A stretch of DNA of 64,000 bases from Rhizobium sp. RU33A. Lineage in GTDB: Bacteria > Pseudomonadota > Alphaproteobacteria > Rhizobiales > Rhizobiaceae. The stretch covers positions 434,001 through 498,000 of the forward strand of contig NZ_FTMQ01000002.1 in assembly GCF_900156055.1 (NCBI RefSeq), read 5' to 3'. The position numbers and the translations under genes are program-made. Below the pieces are notes generated by a model. The model saw only the letters and a list, made by a program, of their open reading frames with translations. It ran no database searches and was not told the origin of the DNA. This document shows, in pieces, positions 10,908-21,461 of this stretch (position 1 is the first letter of the stretch; the number at the start of each line of letters is the position of its first letter).

Positions 10908-12182
10908 TCAGTTGGTCAGGCGGGTCGAGGCCATGGCAGCAGCCTTGCCGATCTCACCGAAGGCCGCGACGAGACCAGCCATATCGGTCGGCTCTTTGTA
11001 GTGTTCGGTTGACGTTGCGCATGCCAACAGCAGCTCTCTGCCCCTCTGAGGGGCCATGAAGGCGACCGTGAAGATTTCGATGCCTTCCTCTTTTGCTGCC
11101 GAGCACTGCGCCAGCACTTTTGTGTCGATAGCCGGGTTCCAGGAAGCGCTGTTGCCGGTCATTTCGCCATCGGTCATCAGGACGATGTAACGAGTAAAGT
11201 CGGAATTGCGTTTGGCGGCGTGGGCGCTTTCCTCGGCTTTATTGTTTTTCGTCAATGCCTCGTAGGCACGCTGCATGCCGCCGGAAGCGTCTGTGCCTCC
11301 AGTCGGAACGGATGGCAAAGCGGTGATATAATTGGTGGCGGTCGTGACGCCCCAAGCCATGCCTGAGGCTGGCTGGGTGGCGTCGTTGTAGGACACTGCG
11401 CCGACGCGGATCAGGTCACCTTTCGGATCAGCCTTCACCAACTCGTTCATCATAACCGCCGAGGCCGTCTTTAAGGCCTGCATCTTCTTCACGTAGCAGG
11501 GTCTTGACGGATTGAGATAGTTTCGTTTTCCCGGCTGAATGTCCTTGTAGGCCCAGTTCGAGGCGCTGTAGTTCACGCAGCTCGTCACTGAGGTATCGAC
11601 CGTGTTCGTGGTGAAGGACATCGAGCCTGAACGATCCAGCACGACATACATCGATACGGCTGCGCCGCTTTCAGGCGTGGCTTGTGCCGTTGCCTTGACG
11701 CTGACGGTGACTTCCTTCCATCCGAGCAGGGCGGTCATGCCATTGGTCGCCAGGGTATAGCTCGGTGACAGGCTGACTTCGACGGTCTTGCCGGTCTTTC
11801 CGAGCTTCCGCTCGACATTTCCGACCGCTCCAGCCAGCGGATCGTCTTCCGCTTCTTCTTCGGTCTGGTCGCTTACGCCGCCTGGAAGCACGCTGTTCAG
11901 CTGTGCCTTCATGAACTTGCGCGCGAACTCGAGGACCGCGTCGTCAGACATTTTGTCGTCTTTCGCCAGCGCGTTCGCGGCAGACAGAACCGCCGAGTCT
12001 GCGGAGTCCTGAAGCGCGGCGCGCACCTGAACCATTCGGTTCAAGTCGATTGCAACACCAGCTGTGGCGGCTACAACGGGGAACAGCACCGCCGTTGCGA
12101 TGCCGAAATTGCCGGCGCGGTCGCACCAGAGACGTGAGAAGAGTGATCTGCGCGGGCTGTCAGAGGTAGTCATCATGTCCAT
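10908..12182 (-). CDS. TadE/TadG-like membrane protein with von Willebrand A domain
   Basis: 424 residues. The N terminus fits the Tad/Flp pilus-assembly family: a short basic stretch, DRAGNFGIATA and one transmembrane helix at about residues 25-46, followed by the typical LQDSADSAVLSAA segment. A vWA domain follows from about residue 178, with a complete MIDAS start (Asp183, Ser185, Ser187 in DRSGSMS) and LMTDGEM further on. An acidic insertion (TEEEAEDD) lies at 107-114. Family members are surface or periplasmic proteins of Tad pilus systems. No other tad gene is nearby, so the role here is open. It ends in its own terminator and is probably monocistronic. Confidence 0.82.
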   Translation of the reverse strand: MDMMTTSDSPRRSLFSRLWCDRAGNFGIATAVLFPVVAATAGVAIDLNRMVQVRAALQDSADSAVLSAANALAKDDKMSDDAVLEFARKFMKAQLNSVLPGGVSDQTEEEAEDDPLAGAVGNVERKLGKTGKTVEVSLSPSYTLATNGMTALLGWKEVTVSVKATAQATPESGAAVSMYVVLDRSGSMSFTTNTVDTSVTSCVNYSASNWAYKDIQPGKRNYLNPSRPCYVKKMQALKTASAVMMNELVKADPKGDLIRVGAVSYNDATQPASGMAWGVTTATNYITALPSVPTGGTDASGGMQRAYEALTKNNKAEESAHAAKRNSDFTRYIVLMTDGEMTGNSASWNPAIDTKVLAQCSAAKEEGIEIFTVAFMAPQRGRELLLACATSTEHYKEPTDMAGLVAAFGEIGKAAAMASTRLTN

Positions 12183-12266
12183 CCAAAATCAGCGTTTGGA
12201 GGGTTATAGACTGCATCCCATTGCGATCCGTTTAAAGGGATCGATAAAATTCGATGGAAGAATGCA

Positions 12267-13148
12267 CTATTGGTGCACCGGGATGACGTCCACGGCCTGG
12301 TCCGTCTGATGCGAGCCATAACTCTTCAGGACGCCGATGACTGGGGCGACATCGGCATAGTCCCGACCGTAGCCGACCACGATATGGTCGGTGCCGGCCG
12401 CGATGTCGTTGGTCGGGTCGAGCTCCAGCCAGCCGGTCAGCTTGCCGCACCAGATGCGGACCCAGGCATGCATGGCGTCGGCACCCTCCAGGCGTTCCTT
12501 ACCCGGAGGCGGGATGGTGCGCAGGAAGCCGCTGACATAGCCTGCGGGAATGCCGAGGCTGCGCAGCGCCACGATCATCACATGGGTGAAATCCTGGCAG
12601 ACGCCACGCTTCTTGGCGAAGGCTTCCGCCGGCGTCGTGTCGACGGTCGTGGCTTCGGCGTCGTATTTGAAGTCCTTGTGGATGCGGCTGCAGAGCGTCT
12701 CGGCGATCTGGCGCACGGTCATGCTGGGTTTCAGCATGCCGCGCACATAGGCTGATATCGCCTTGTCCCGCGGCAGGCGAGGACTGGTGCCGAGGAAATG
12801 GTGCGGTGATTCGGCATCGAGCGACCAGGTCTCGGCGATCTCCTGCGGAAGACGGTCGAGCAGAGGCGAGAAGTCGGCAGCCATCGGCTGCGCCTGAACC
12901 ATCACTCGGGCCTGCATGCGGATGTCGAGCTTTTCATGCGGACCACGCAGGATGGCGTGGCTCGTTGGATGGCTGAAGAAGTCGTTGAAGGTCGAGATCT
13001 CGTCCGGCTCCGGGGTGACCGTGATCGCACCTGCTATCAGTCGCTGACGGTCAGGAAGCGACAGCGGCAAAAGCCGCAACATGTGATGGGCACCCGTTGC
13101 CGGAACCTCGTAGCGGTAACCGATATGGAGCGAGAGGTCGTAGAGCAT
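12267..13148 (-). CDS. Transglutaminase-like cysteine protease-fold protein
   Basis: 293 residues: a bacterial transglutaminase N-terminal beta region (about 1-90), then a transglutaminase core. The triad is readable as Cys184 (KKRGVCQDFTH), His227 (ADAMHAWV) and Asp244 (WLELDPTND). No signal peptide or membrane helix is seen, so it is probably cytoplasmic. It is the last gene of a three-gene operon, four bases after the ATP-grasp/Alpha-E gene. By family the fold can hydrolyse or transfer amide bonds. In this conserved neighbourhood it has been proposed, by genome-context analysis, to act as a peptidase on the product of the linked ligases. Substrate unknown. Confidence 0.87.
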   Translation of the reverse strand: MLYDLSLHIGYRYEVPATGAHHMLRLLPLSLPDRQRLIAGAITVTPEPDEISTFNDFFSHPTSHAILRGPHEKLDIRMQARVMVQAQPMAADFSPLLDRLPQEIAETWSLDAESPHHFLGTSPRLPRDKAISAYVRGMLKPSMTVRQIAETLCSRIHKDFKYDAEATTVDTTPAEAFAKKRGVCQDFTHVMIVALRSLGIPAGYVSGFLRTIPPPGKERLEGADAMHAWVRIWCGKLTGWLELDPTNDIAAGTDHIVVGYGRDYADVAPVIGVLKSYGSHQTDQAVDVIPVHQ

Positions 13149-13152
13149 TGCG

Positions 13153-15567
13153 TCAGCTCAAATAGGTCTGGGCGAGTATATCGGAAAACTTCTCCAATTC
13201 ACGCTCCAGGTTGATGTAGACATCGGCCGACATGGCTTCCGGCGTCATTACGGCAAGCCCCGAATGCAGGCGCATCGCCTCGCGGAAGAGATTGGACATC
13301 TGGCCATTGACCATGGCGTTCGGCAATTGCTCGACCTCGATGCGGATCTCGTTCAGCTGGAAGAGGATCGAGCGCGGATTGAGTGGATCGAGCGCAAGCA
13401 GGTCGGTCACCGTCAACCGTGCGGTCGAGACATTGTAGCGGCGGCGGTGGGTCATGACGTTGTCACCGATCTCGAGCAGCATGTCGAGCGAGCCATCGGG
13501 TGCATCGGGGCCGGTCATGTGGCCGAGCAGGCGGGTCATGTGCAGGCCGCGTTCCAGGAGACGGCCAATCGTCAGGAAGCGCCAGCCGGTGAAGCGGTAC
13601 ATGTTTTCATGCACAAGACCGGCAAAGCCTGCAAGCTTGCGCAGGAGGATGGTCATGGCATGGGCGGCGTCGTCGCCGGGCTTCACCTTCTCGTGGAAGC
13701 GTTTCGCGGTCTTCGACAGGTCATTCAGCGCAAGCCAGCCATCCGGTGAAAAGCGGTCGCGGATGTTGCTGGCGGAATAGACGGCGCTGTCGATATTGCG
13801 GAGCAGGCTTTCCGGCACGCCGGACTTGGTGTCGACGTCGATGTCCGAGAGATACTCGCTGACGAAGGCGAGCAGCGGCTGGTCCGGATTGGCGCTTTCG
13901 GCATAGCGCGCATGCCAGGCGCGCAGGATGCGCAGTACACCTTCGGCCCGCTCGATGTAGCGACCGAGCCAGAAGAGGTTGTCGGCGGCTCTGCTCGGCA
14001 GGCTGCCGGGCATGTTGCGGGTGAAAGTCTCCTCCGCCGGTAGAAGCGAGGTGCGGTCGACAGGCTTGTTGGAGACGATCCAGACATCGGCCGCACTGCC
14101 GCCCGCCTGCATGGCGATCGCCGAGACATCCGAACCGCTGCCGATCCGGGCAAAGCCGCCCGGCATGATCTGCCAGCCGTTCTGGGTGCGGGCGGCAAAG
14201 ACACGCAGCGACATCGGTCGCGGTGTCAGCTTGCCGTCGACCATGGCCGGCGTGGTGGACAAGGTCACGACTTCCTGGCCAACGAGGTTGCCGGCTTCGG
14301 TTTCCAGCCATTCGGCGGTGGTTCTGCCTTGCGGGTCCTTGTAGCGCGAGCCCATGACAGAGCGACCGCCATCATCGAAGAAGGGCAGGCGCGAGAACGC
14401 GGAGCCGATCACCATGCGGTCGAGATGGTTTGCCACATGTTCTCGCTCGGCCTTCTGGCCGCACCACCAGGTGGCGATCGAGGGTAGCTTGAGTTCCTCG
14501 CCGAGCAGGTGGCGCGAGAGGGTGGGCATGAAGGCGAGAAGCGCACGGGTTTCGAGGATCCCGGAGCCCAGCGCGTTGACGAAGGTCACCGCACCGTTGC
14601 GCAGCGCCTGCACCATGCCGGGCGTGCCGATATAGGAGTTCTGATCGAGCTCCAGAGGATCGGCAAAGGCGGCATCAAGGCGGCGCCATAGGACGCTGAC
14701 GGGCTTGAGGCCGGCGACTGTGCGGACCATGACCTTGCCGTTGACGATGGTGAGATCCTCACCTTCGAGCAGCATGATGCCAAGATAACGGGCGATATAG
14801 GCGTGCTCGAAATAGGTCTCGTTCGCGGGACCCGGAGACAGAACCGCAATGCGCTCGTCCGAACCGCGGGTGCGCGCTTGCAGCGCCTTGCGGAATGCGC
14901 CGAAGAAGGAGGCCAGCCGGTGGACGTGTGTCTCGGCATAAACGTCGGAAAAGGCGCGGGCGGTCGCAACCCGGTTTTCCAGGGCAAAGCCCGCACCTGA
15001 GGGTGCCTGGGTACGATCGGCGAGCACCCACCAGTTGCCATCGGGCCCACGGCCGATTTCGAAGGAACAGAAATGTAGGTAGTGACCGCCGGCCGGCTTG
15101 ATGCCGACGAGTGGACGCAGGAATTCCGGGTTCGAGGCGATCAGTTGCGGTGGCAGGAAACCTTCCTGGACCAGCCGGTTTTCCGAATAGATGTCGGCGA
15201 CGACCGCTTCCAGAAGGTTTGCACGCTGGACCAGCCCCTCGGCCAGCACCTGCCACTCGGCTTCCGATATCATCACCGGGATGTGGGAGAAGGGCCAGGC
15301 CCGCTCGCTCGATCCGCCAGAACCGTAGGCGCGGTAGAAGACACCGGCGTCTCGCAGGTAGCGGTCGGCCCGGGCGAAGCGCTCGTGCAGATCCTGTTCC
15401 GGCATCGTGTCGATGGCGGAGACCAGGGCCTGCCAGACGGGGCGGACGTTGCCTTGTGTGTCGAGCATCTCGTCGGCAGCGCCCGCCAGCGCGCGATAGC
15501 CGGCCGTGCGGGCCTCGCTTTTCGGCGCGTCTGGCGGGGATAGCTCCGCTGCCGTCTTCTGTGCCAT
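13153..15567 (-). CDS. Circularly permuted ATP-grasp / Alpha-E domain fusion protein
   Basis: 804 residues joining two domains that are separate genes in many bacteria. Residues about 80-480 match the circularly permuted ATP-grasp family (DUF404/DUF407), with GVFYRAYG, the TQAPSGAGFALENR strand and SPGPANETYFEHAYIARYLG. Residues about 490-800 match the alpha-helical Alpha-E domain (DUF403), starting at SRAADNLFWLGRYIERAEG. ATP-grasp enzymes form carboxylate-amine bonds through acyl phosphates, so peptide or amide ligation is the likely chemistry. It sits between two transglutaminase genes with gaps of four bases on each side. No known substrate. Confidence 0.87.
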   Translation of the reverse strand: MAQKTAAELSPPDAPKSEARTAGYRALAGAADEMLDTQGNVRPVWQALVSAIDTMPEQDLHERFARADRYLRDAGVFYRAYGSGGSSERAWPFSHIPVMISEAEWQVLAEGLVQRANLLEAVVADIYSENRLVQEGFLPPQLIASNPEFLRPLVGIKPAGGHYLHFCSFEIGRGPDGNWWVLADRTQAPSGAGFALENRVATARAFSDVYAETHVHRLASFFGAFRKALQARTRGSDERIAVLSPGPANETYFEHAYIARYLGIMLLEGEDLTIVNGKVMVRTVAGLKPVSVLWRRLDAAFADPLELDQNSYIGTPGMVQALRNGAVTFVNALGSGILETRALLAFMPTLSRHLLGEELKLPSIATWWCGQKAEREHVANHLDRMVIGSAFSRLPFFDDGGRSVMGSRYKDPQGRTTAEWLETEAGNLVGQEVVTLSTTPAMVDGKLTPRPMSLRVFAARTQNGWQIMPGGFARIGSGSDVSAIAMQAGGSAADVWIVSNKPVDRTSLLPAEETFTRNMPGSLPSRAADNLFWLGRYIERAEGVLRILRAWHARYAESANPDQPLLAFVSEYLSDIDVDTKSGVPESLLRNIDSAVYSASNIRDRFSPDGWLALNDLSKTAKRFHEKVKPGDDAAHAMTILLRKLAGFAGLVHENMYRFTGWRFLTIGRLLERGLHMTRLLGHMTGPDAPDGSLDMLLEIGDNVMTHRRRYNVSTARLTVTDLLALDPLNPRSILFQLNEIRIEVEQLPNAMVNGQMSNLFREAMRLHSGLAVMTPEAMSADVYINLERELEKFSDILAQTYLS

Positions 15568-15571
15568 CAGA

Positions 15572-18500
15572 TCAGATACCTTGCGGTCGTCTCAGGTCCA
15601 AAGTGTGCGGGAATTCCGGCGACACGGTTTCGGGCCATAGGGGATAGGAGCCGGCTGTATGGCCCCAAGGCTCGAAACGTGCAAGCCGACGGGCTTCCGC
15701 TTCGTTCCCATTCACAGGGAAAGTGTCGTAGGTCCGGCCGCCGGGATGCGCTACGTGGTAGACGCAGCCCCCGATCGACCGGGCAGACCATGTATCATAG
15801 ATGTCGAATGTTAGCGGTGTGTTGACGGGCAGGACCGGATGCAGACCGGAGGCCGGCTGCCAGGCCTTGTAACGCACGCCGCCGACAGCGACACCATTCA
15901 CGTCCGACTTGCGCAGCGGCACCTGGCGTCCGTTGCAGGCCACGACGAAGCGCTCGGGATTGGCTGTCTCCAGCTGCACCTGCAAGCGCTCGACGGATGA
16001 GTCGACATAGCGGACCGTGCCGCCGGGTGCACCTTCCTCACCCATGACATGCCATGGTTCCAGCGCCTGTCGCAGCTCCAGCTTCGAGCCCTCGTAAGTG
16101 ACTTCACCGACGAAGGGGAAGCGGAATTCTAGCTGCGCCGCAAACCATTCCGGCTTGAAGTCGAAGCCGTGTTCGCGGAGATCCGCCAGCACTTCGAGGA
16201 AGTCCAGCCAGAGGTAATGCGGCAGCATGAAACGGTCGTGCAGGCTGGTGCCCCAGCGCACGAAACGGCCACCGATCGGGTTTTTCCAGAAGCGGGCAAT
16301 CAGCGCGCGGACCAGCAATTGCTGGGCAAGCGACATGCGCGCGTTCGGCGGCATTTCGAAGCCGCGGAATTCGACAAGGCCGAGGCGGCCGGTCGGACCA
16401 TCCGGCGAAAACAGCTTGTCGATGCAGATTTCCGAGCGGTGGGTATTGCCGGTGACATCGATCAGCAGATTGCGGAACAGGCGATCGACGAGCCAGGGCA
16501 GGGGCGCCTCTTCGCCGCTGGCCGGCATCGGGACCTGCGCCATGGCGATTTCCAGCTCGTAGAGACTGTCGTGGCGGGCTTCGTCGAAGCGCGGCGCCTG
16601 GCTGGTCGGGCCGATGAACATGCCGGAGAACATGTAGGAGAGCGCCGGATGGCGCTGCCAGTGCAGGATCAGGCTCTTCAAAAGATCCGGACGGCGCAGG
16701 AAAGGGCTGTCGGCGGGGTTGGCGCCGCCGACCACAACATGGTTGCCACCGCCCGTGCCGGTATGGCGGCCGTCGATCATGAACTTGTCTGCGCCGAGGC
16801 GGGTCTGGCGCGCTTCCTCGTAGATGGCGTTCGTCGTCGCGACGCAGTCCTCCCAGCTGGAGGCTGGATGGATGTTAACCTCGATGACACCTGGGTCAGG
16901 TGCCACGCGGATGACGTTGATACGCTCGTCCTGCGGCGGTGCGTAGCCTTCGATGTGGACCGGCAGGCCAAGCCCACGGGCGGCCGTTTCGGCGGCGGCC
17001 ACCAGTTCGAGGTAATCTTCGACGTCCTCGACCGGCGGCATGAATACACAGAGGCGTCCATCCCTCGCTTCGACGCTCATGGCTGTGCGGACTGCGCCCC
17101 TGATGTCCTCGACCGAGCCGGCAATGGTCTGCTCATTGCGATCTTGTTGGGTATCACCAGTCCTGCGAGATACCTCCGGCATGGCCCGGCCTTCGGGCGC
17201 TCTGGGACCGAAATCGCTGGGTCCGAAATCGCGGGGGCCGAAATTGGGAAGGGGCGAACGGGGGACCGAGGGATCGGTGGTGTGGATATAGGGATATTCC
17301 GACGGCGGCACGTAAGGCAGGGTGCCAAGCGGCATGCGAAAGCCGATCGGGCTGTCGCCGGGGATGAGGAAGATCTTGCCGCGCCGTGTGCGCCATTTTT
17401 CGCTGACCCAGCGCCGGCCACCGGCCTTGGCGTTCCAGGCCTGTACCGGCAGGATGTAGCCGGTCGGGGTCGTCAGGCCGCGTTCGAAGACCTTGGCTAT
17501 GCGGGCGCGCTCCTCCGGGCTTTCCAGCATGGAATTCGACGGGTCGACATTCTCCGGCAGGCTGCCTTCCTTGATGATCCATTCGGCCGGATCCTCGAAG
17601 GCCGGGATGATCATGTCGGTTTCGATCTCGAGCTCGGCAGCGATGCCGGCCATGAACGCTTGCGCCTGTTCATGCGTGACGCCGGTATCGTGCTCCTCGG
17701 CTGCAATCAGGGCCGGATCATGCCAGATCGGCTTGCCGTCCTTGCGCCAGTAGAGCGAGAAGGTCCAACGCGGCAGGCTCTCGCCCGGATACCATTTGCC
17801 CTGGCCGTAATGCAGGAAGCCACCGGGGGCGAATTTTTCGCGCAGCTTGCGGATCAACTGGTCGGCGAGGTCGCGCTTGGTCGGGCCGACAGCATCGGTG
17901 TTCCATTCGGCGGACTGGAAGTCGTCGATCGACACGAAGGTCGGCTCGCCGCCCATGGTGAGGCGCACGTCATGGGCCTTCAGGTCGGCATCGACTTTCT
18001 GTCCGAGCGCATTCAGGGCATCCCAGCTGTCGTCCGAGAAAGGCTTGGTGATGCGTGGGTGTTCGGCAACGCGTTTCACCTGCATGTCGAAGGCGAATTC
18101 GGTGTTGGCCTGGCCGACATAGCCGCCGGAGATGGGAGCGGCATTCTTGTAATGCGGGGTCGCGGCGAGCGGAATGTGGCTCTCGCCGGTCAAGAGGCCC
18201 GAGGTCGGGTCGAGGCCGATCCAGCCGGCGCCAGGAATATAGACCTCCGTCCAGGCATGCAGGTCGGTGAAATCGACCTCGGTGCCGGAGGGGCCGTCAA
18301 GCGCCTTCAGGTCCGGAGCGAGCTGGATGAGATAGCCGGAGACGAAACGGGCGGCAAAACCGAGGCGGCGCAGGATCTGCACGAACAGCCAGCTCGAATC
18401 ACGGCAGGAGCCGCGTGCGGAGGTCAGCGTCTCCTCGGGCGTCTGGACGCCGGGCTCCATGCGTATGACATAGCCGATCTCCTGCTGCAGGCGGGCATTG

Positions 18501-18946
18501 AGCCCGACTACCATATCGACCGTTCCCTGACCTTCCGTCGTGTCGACAGTTGCCATGAAGGCGTCGAGCGCCGGCGACGCCGGCTCCGGCGTCATGTAGA
18601 TCTTGAGGTCGTCGCGCAGATCTTCCGGATAGTCGAAGGGCCATTTGACCGCGACTTCCTCGGTGAAGAAGTCGAACGGGTTGTAAACCGTCATGTCGGC
18701 GACGAGGTCGACCTCGATCTTGAATTCGGTGACCGGGTCCGGGAAGACGAAGCGGGCAAGGTAGTTGCCGTAGGGATCCTGCTGAAGATTGACGAAGTGG
18801 TTCTCGGGCGTGACCTTCAGCGAATGGGAGAGAACCTTGGTGCGGGAATGGGCGGCAGGCTTCAGCCGGATGATCTGCGGTCCGAGCTGGACCGGGTTGT
18901 CATACTTGTAGTGGGTGAGATGATAGATGCTTGCCTTGATCGCCAT
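15572..18946 (-). CDS. Transglutaminase / DUF2126 fusion protein
   Basis: 1124 residues, first gene of the operon. The N-terminal transglutaminase unit has Cys181 ([10 protein letters not shown]), His230 (TDLHAWTEV) and Asp246 ([10 protein letters not shown]). The rest, from about residue 310, is the large DUF2126 region, with [34 protein letters not shown] and ending in a beta-rich part near [15 protein letters not shown]2126 has been linked by sequence analysis to COOH-NH2 ligases of the glutamine-synthetase-like fold; that assignment is inference from family knowledge. No signal peptide. The start codon ATG ending at 18946 begins the conserved [15 protein letters not shown] beta strand. 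Confidence 0.87.
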   Translation of the reverse strand: MAIKASIYHLTHYKYDNPVQLGPQIIRLKPAAHSRTKVLSHSLKVTPENHFVNLQQDPYGNYLARFVFPDPVTEFKIEVDLVADMTVYNPFDFFTEEVAVKWPFDYPEDLRDDLKIYMTPEPASPALDAFMATVDTTEGQGTVDMVVGLNARLQQEIGYVIRMEPGVQTPEETLTSARGSCRDSSWLFVQILRRLGFAARFVSGYLIQLAPDLKALDGPSGTEVDFTDLHAWTEVYIPGAGWIGLDPTSGLLTGESHIPLAATPHYKNAAPISGGYVGQANTEFAFDMQVKRVAEHPRITKPFSDDSWDALNALGQKVDADLKAHDVRLTMGGEPTFVSIDDFQSAEWNTDAVGPTKRDLADQLIRKLREKFAPGGFLHYGQGKWYPGESLPRWTFSLYWRKDGKPIWHDPALIAAEEHDTGVTHEQAQAFMAGIAAELEIETDMIIPAFEDPAEWIIKEGSLPENVDPSNSMLESPEERARIAKVFERGLTTPTGYILPVQAWNAKAGGRRWVSEKWRTRRGKIFLIPGDSPIGFRMPLGTLPYVPPSEYPYIHTTDPSVPRSPLPNFGPRDFGPSDFGPRAPEGRAMPEVSRRTGDTQQDRNEQTIAGSVEDIRGAVRTAMSVEARDGRLCVFMPPVEDVEDYLELVAAAETAARGLGLPVHIEGYAPPQDERINVIRVAPDPGVIEVNIHPASSWEDCVATTNAIYEEARQTRLGADKFMIDGRHTGTGGGNHVVVGGANPADSPFLRRPDLLKSLILHWQRHPALSYMFSGMFIGPTSQAPRFDEARHDSLYELEIAMAQVPMPASGEEAPLPWLVDRLFRNLLIDVTGNTHRSEICIDKLFSPDGPTGRLGLVEFRGFEMPPNARMSLAQQLLVRALIARFWKNPIGGRFVRWGTSLHDRFMLPHYLWLDFLEVLADLREHGFDFKPEWFAAQLEFRFPFVGEVTYEGSKLELRQALEPWHVMGEEGAPGGTVRYVDSSVERLQVQLETANPERFVVACNGRQVPLRKSDVNGVAVGGVRYKAWQPASGLHPVLPVNTPLTFDIYDTWSARSIGGCVYHVAHPGGRTYDTFPVNGNEAEARRLARFEPWGHTAGSYPLWPETVSPEFPHTLDLRRPQGI

Positions 18947-19023
18947 TCTTTACCGCTTCGCTGTTCGCCCTGCCGCTTTTTCCGGCTTGCGTCGATCTTG
19001 TGCAATGCAGCGCCATAAAGCAA

Positions 19024-19054
19024 GCGGCCCGGACGGTGGAAGCCGCCGGGCCGC
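19024..19054 (-). terminator. Probable manC terminator
   Basis: Nine-base GC stem (19024-19032 with 19046-19054) with a 13-base loop, just beyond the manC stop. The following minus-strand T run is poor (TTGCTTTATGG), so confidence is moderate. Confidence 0.45.
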
Positions 19055-19078
19055 GCAGATGCGGTGTATGGCCTGAAC

Positions 19079-20506
19079 TCAGCTTCGGCCGAATTCGTCG
19101 ACCAGACGGATGATGTCGTCCTCGCCGAGATAGGAGCCGGTCTGGACCTCGATCACTTCGAGGCGGATCTTGCCGGGATTGGCGAGGCGGTGGACCGAGC
19201 CCTGCGGGATGTAGATAGACTGGTTCTCGTGCAGGACGGTCACCTTGTCGTCGATCGTCACTTCCGCCGTTCCCTTGACGCAGACCCAGTGCTCGGCGCG
19301 GTGATGATGCTTCTGCAGCGAAAGCTTCTTCTCCGGATGGACGAACAGCCGCTTCACCTGGAAGCGGTCGCCATTGAGGATCGAGGTATAGCCGCCCCAG
19401 GGACGAAGTGCCGTCGGGTGGTTTTCGGTGAGATGCGCCGTCTTCTTGTCGGCGGCGAGCATCTTGACGAGATTGCCGACATCCTGCGCCCGGTCGAGGC
19501 GGCCGACATAGACGGCGTCCTCCGAGGCGACGACGGCGACACCTTCCATGCCCTGGACGGCGAGATGGGCGTTGCGCGACATGACGAGCGAATTGGTGGT
19601 GTCGGAGACGGTGGCGTTGCCACTGACGACGTTGCCGTTTTCATCGCCTTCCGCGAGCTTCCAGATCGCGTCCCAGCTGCCGAGGTCGGACCAGATGATG
19701 GGCGATGGGACAACTGCCGCATTCGGCGTCTTCTCCATGACGGCATAGTCGATCGAGATGCTCGGGCTTGCCGCAAAGCTTGTCCCATCAAGGCGGGTGA
19801 AGTCGAGATCGCCCTTGGCCTTTTCGATCGAGGTCCGGACGGCCGCGAGAACTTCCGGCGCCAGCGTCTCAAGCTCTGCAATCATCTGGCCGGCGGAGAA
19901 GACAAACATGCCGGAGTTCCAGGCATAGTTGCCGCTCGCCAGCATCTTTTCGGCGACCTCGGCCTGCGGCTTTTCGACGAAGCGCGCAACCTTGTTTACG
20001 CCATTGCCGAGGTCGTCGCCGATCTCGATATAGCCGTAGCCGGTTGCGGGCTCGGTCGGCGTGATGCCGAAGGTGACGATCTTGCCGTCGCGCGCGGCAC
20101 GGGCCGCCTTTTGCACGCAGCCGCGATAGGTGTCGTCGACGGTGATTTCGTGGTCGGAGGGCAGGATCTGGATCAGCGTCTCGCTGCCATGGCGCTCACC
20201 GACGATCAGGGCAGCGGCGGCGACGGCAGCCGCGGTGTTGCGCGCCTCCGGCTCCAGGATGATGCCATCAAGCGCGACACCGATCTCGCGGGCCTGTTCG
20301 GCGACGAGGAAGCGGAAGTCCTCGTTGGTCACGATGACAGGGGCTTCATAGATCGTCGCGTCGGAGACGCGGGCGAGCGTCTTTTGCAGCAAGGTCTCAT
20401 CGCCGAGGAACCGGATGAACTGCTTGGCAGCGGCTGCGCGCGACAGCGGCCAAAGCCGCGTTCCCTTGCCGCCGGCCATGATGACCGGCACGATCTTGTT
20501 GCTCAT
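19079..20506 (-). CDS. manC: Mannose-1-phosphate guanylyltransferase / mannose-6-phosphate isomerase
   Basis: Bifunctional type II enzyme that makes GDP-mannose and can isomerise mannose-6-phosphate, feeding surface polysaccharides. 475 residues from the ATG ending at 20506, which has AAAGG eight bases upstream. The nucleotidyltransferase signature GGKGTRLWPLSR (12-23) and FVEKP are present. The C-terminal cupin (QKHHHRAEHW, then IYIPQGSVHRL) is the isomerase half. The gene stands alone, divergent from the fumarylacetoacetase-family gene, with no polysaccharide cluster beside it. Confidence 0.94.
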   Translation of the reverse strand: MSNKIVPVIMAGGKGTRLWPLSRAAAAKQFIRFLGDETLLQKTLARVSDATIYEAPVIVTNEDFRFLVAEQAREIGVALDGIILEPEARNTAAAVAAAALIVGERHGSETLIQILPSDHEITVDDTYRGCVQKAARAARDGKIVTFGITPTEPATGYGYIEIGDDLGNGVNKVARFVEKPQAEVAEKMLASGNYAWNSGMFVFSAGQMIAELETLAPEVLAAVRTSIEKAKGDLDFTRLDGTSFAASPSISIDYAVMEKTPNAAVVPSPIIWSDLGSWDAIWKLAEGDENGNVVSGNATVSDTTNSLVMSRNAHLAVQGMEGVAVVASEDAVYVGRLDRAQDVGNLVKMLAADKKTAHLTENHPTALRPWGGYTSILNGDRFQVKRLFVHPEKKLSLQKHHHRAEHWVCVKGTAEVTIDDKVTVLHENQSIYIPQGSVHRLANPGKIRLEVIEVQTGSYLGEDDIIRLVDEFGRS

Positions 20507-20764
20507 GTTTTTATGCCTTTCGATGTCTTGCCGGGGCGGATCCGTCCCGGCTGATGTCGGAGCGACCACTTATGCCTTACGGGCAGGTGAACGCAGCTGC
20601 GGCGGTTTTGTTACATGTTTGGCGGTATGTTCCAAGCCCGGTCGACCATTCAAGCTTGCCAATCAAGCCGGATGCATTGCCGCGTTCAGGCGGTTATGCT
20701 GGTGATCCCCGCTGCCAGTCTTGGCGGGCCCGAGCCTCATCAATCCAGAGAGAATGTCCTGTCC

Positions 20765-21460
20765 GTGACCCGTCCGCTGTTTTCCGTTCCAACCGCCCCG
20801 CTTGTCCCGATCCATGGCCGACAAGAGGGTTTCCCCATTCACCGCATTTTCTGTGTCGGGCGAAACTACGCCGCCCATGCCGCCGAACTCGGCAACACCG
20901 TCGATCGTGTCGCGCCCTTCTACTTCACCAAGCCTGCAACGGGTCTCGTCATCGAGGGGGGCACGATCGCCTATCCGCCAGGCACCGAGGATTACCACCA
21001 CGAGATCGAACTGGTGATCGCGATCGGGGCACCGGCCTTCCGGGTCTCGACCGACGACGCGATGGAGGCGGTATTCGGCTATGCCGTCGGGCTCGACATG
21101 ACGAGGCGCGATCTGCAGAACGCCATGAAGGAAAAACAGCGTCCCTGGGATATCGCGAAAGCCTTCGAGGAGTCGGCCGTCATCGGCGCGATCACCCCGG
21201 CTGGCGACTTCCAGCCCAATTCGCAGCGCATCTCGCTTAACGTCAATGACAGCCTGCGCCAGGAAGGCCATCTCAACGAGATGGTCTGGTCGGTGCCTGA
21301 AATCATCAGCCATCTGTCGCGCTACTATCACCTGACGCCGGGCGATCTGATCTTCACTGGCACGCCTTCGGGCGTCGGCGCGCTTCAGCCAGGTGACCGG
21401 CTCCAGGGGGCGGTTGAGGGGCTCTCGCCGATCTCCGTCACCATCGGTCCGGCGGCCTGA
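20765..21460 (+). CDS. Fumarylacetoacetate hydrolase family protein
   Basis: 231 residues from a GTG start. The in-frame region upstream is not conserved-looking, and AGAGAGAA lies about ten bases before the GTG. The fold signatures are FCVGRNYAAHAAELG, the metal-ligand strand DYHHEIELVIAIG, GYAVGLDMTRRDLQ and the C-terminal FTGTPSGVG. Members hydrolyse or decarboxylate acylpyruvates (fumarylpyruvate hydrolase, oxaloacetate decarboxylase); which one is not decided by sequence. It is followed after one base by the Cys-cluster gene, so the two are co-transcribed. Confidence 0.9.
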   Translation: MTRPLFSVPTAPLVPIHGRQEGFPIHRIFCVGRNYAAHAAELGNTVDRVAPFYFTKPATGLVIEGGTIAYPPGTEDYHHEIELVIAIGAPAFRVSTDDAMEAVFGYAVGLDMTRRDLQNAMKEKQRPWDIAKAFEESAVIGAITPAGDFQPNSQRISLNVNDSLRQEGHLNEMVWSVPEIISHLSRYYHLTPGDLIFTGTPSGVGALQPGDRLQGAVEGLSPISVTIGPAA

Positions 21461-21461
21461 G

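Noticed and set aside
16169..19018. A 949-residue open frame on the plus strand opposite the transglutaminase/DUF2126 gene
   Set aside because: It mirrors the GC-rich codon pattern of the real minus-strand gene, has no family motif and no ribosome site; the minus-strand protein has complete catalytic residues.
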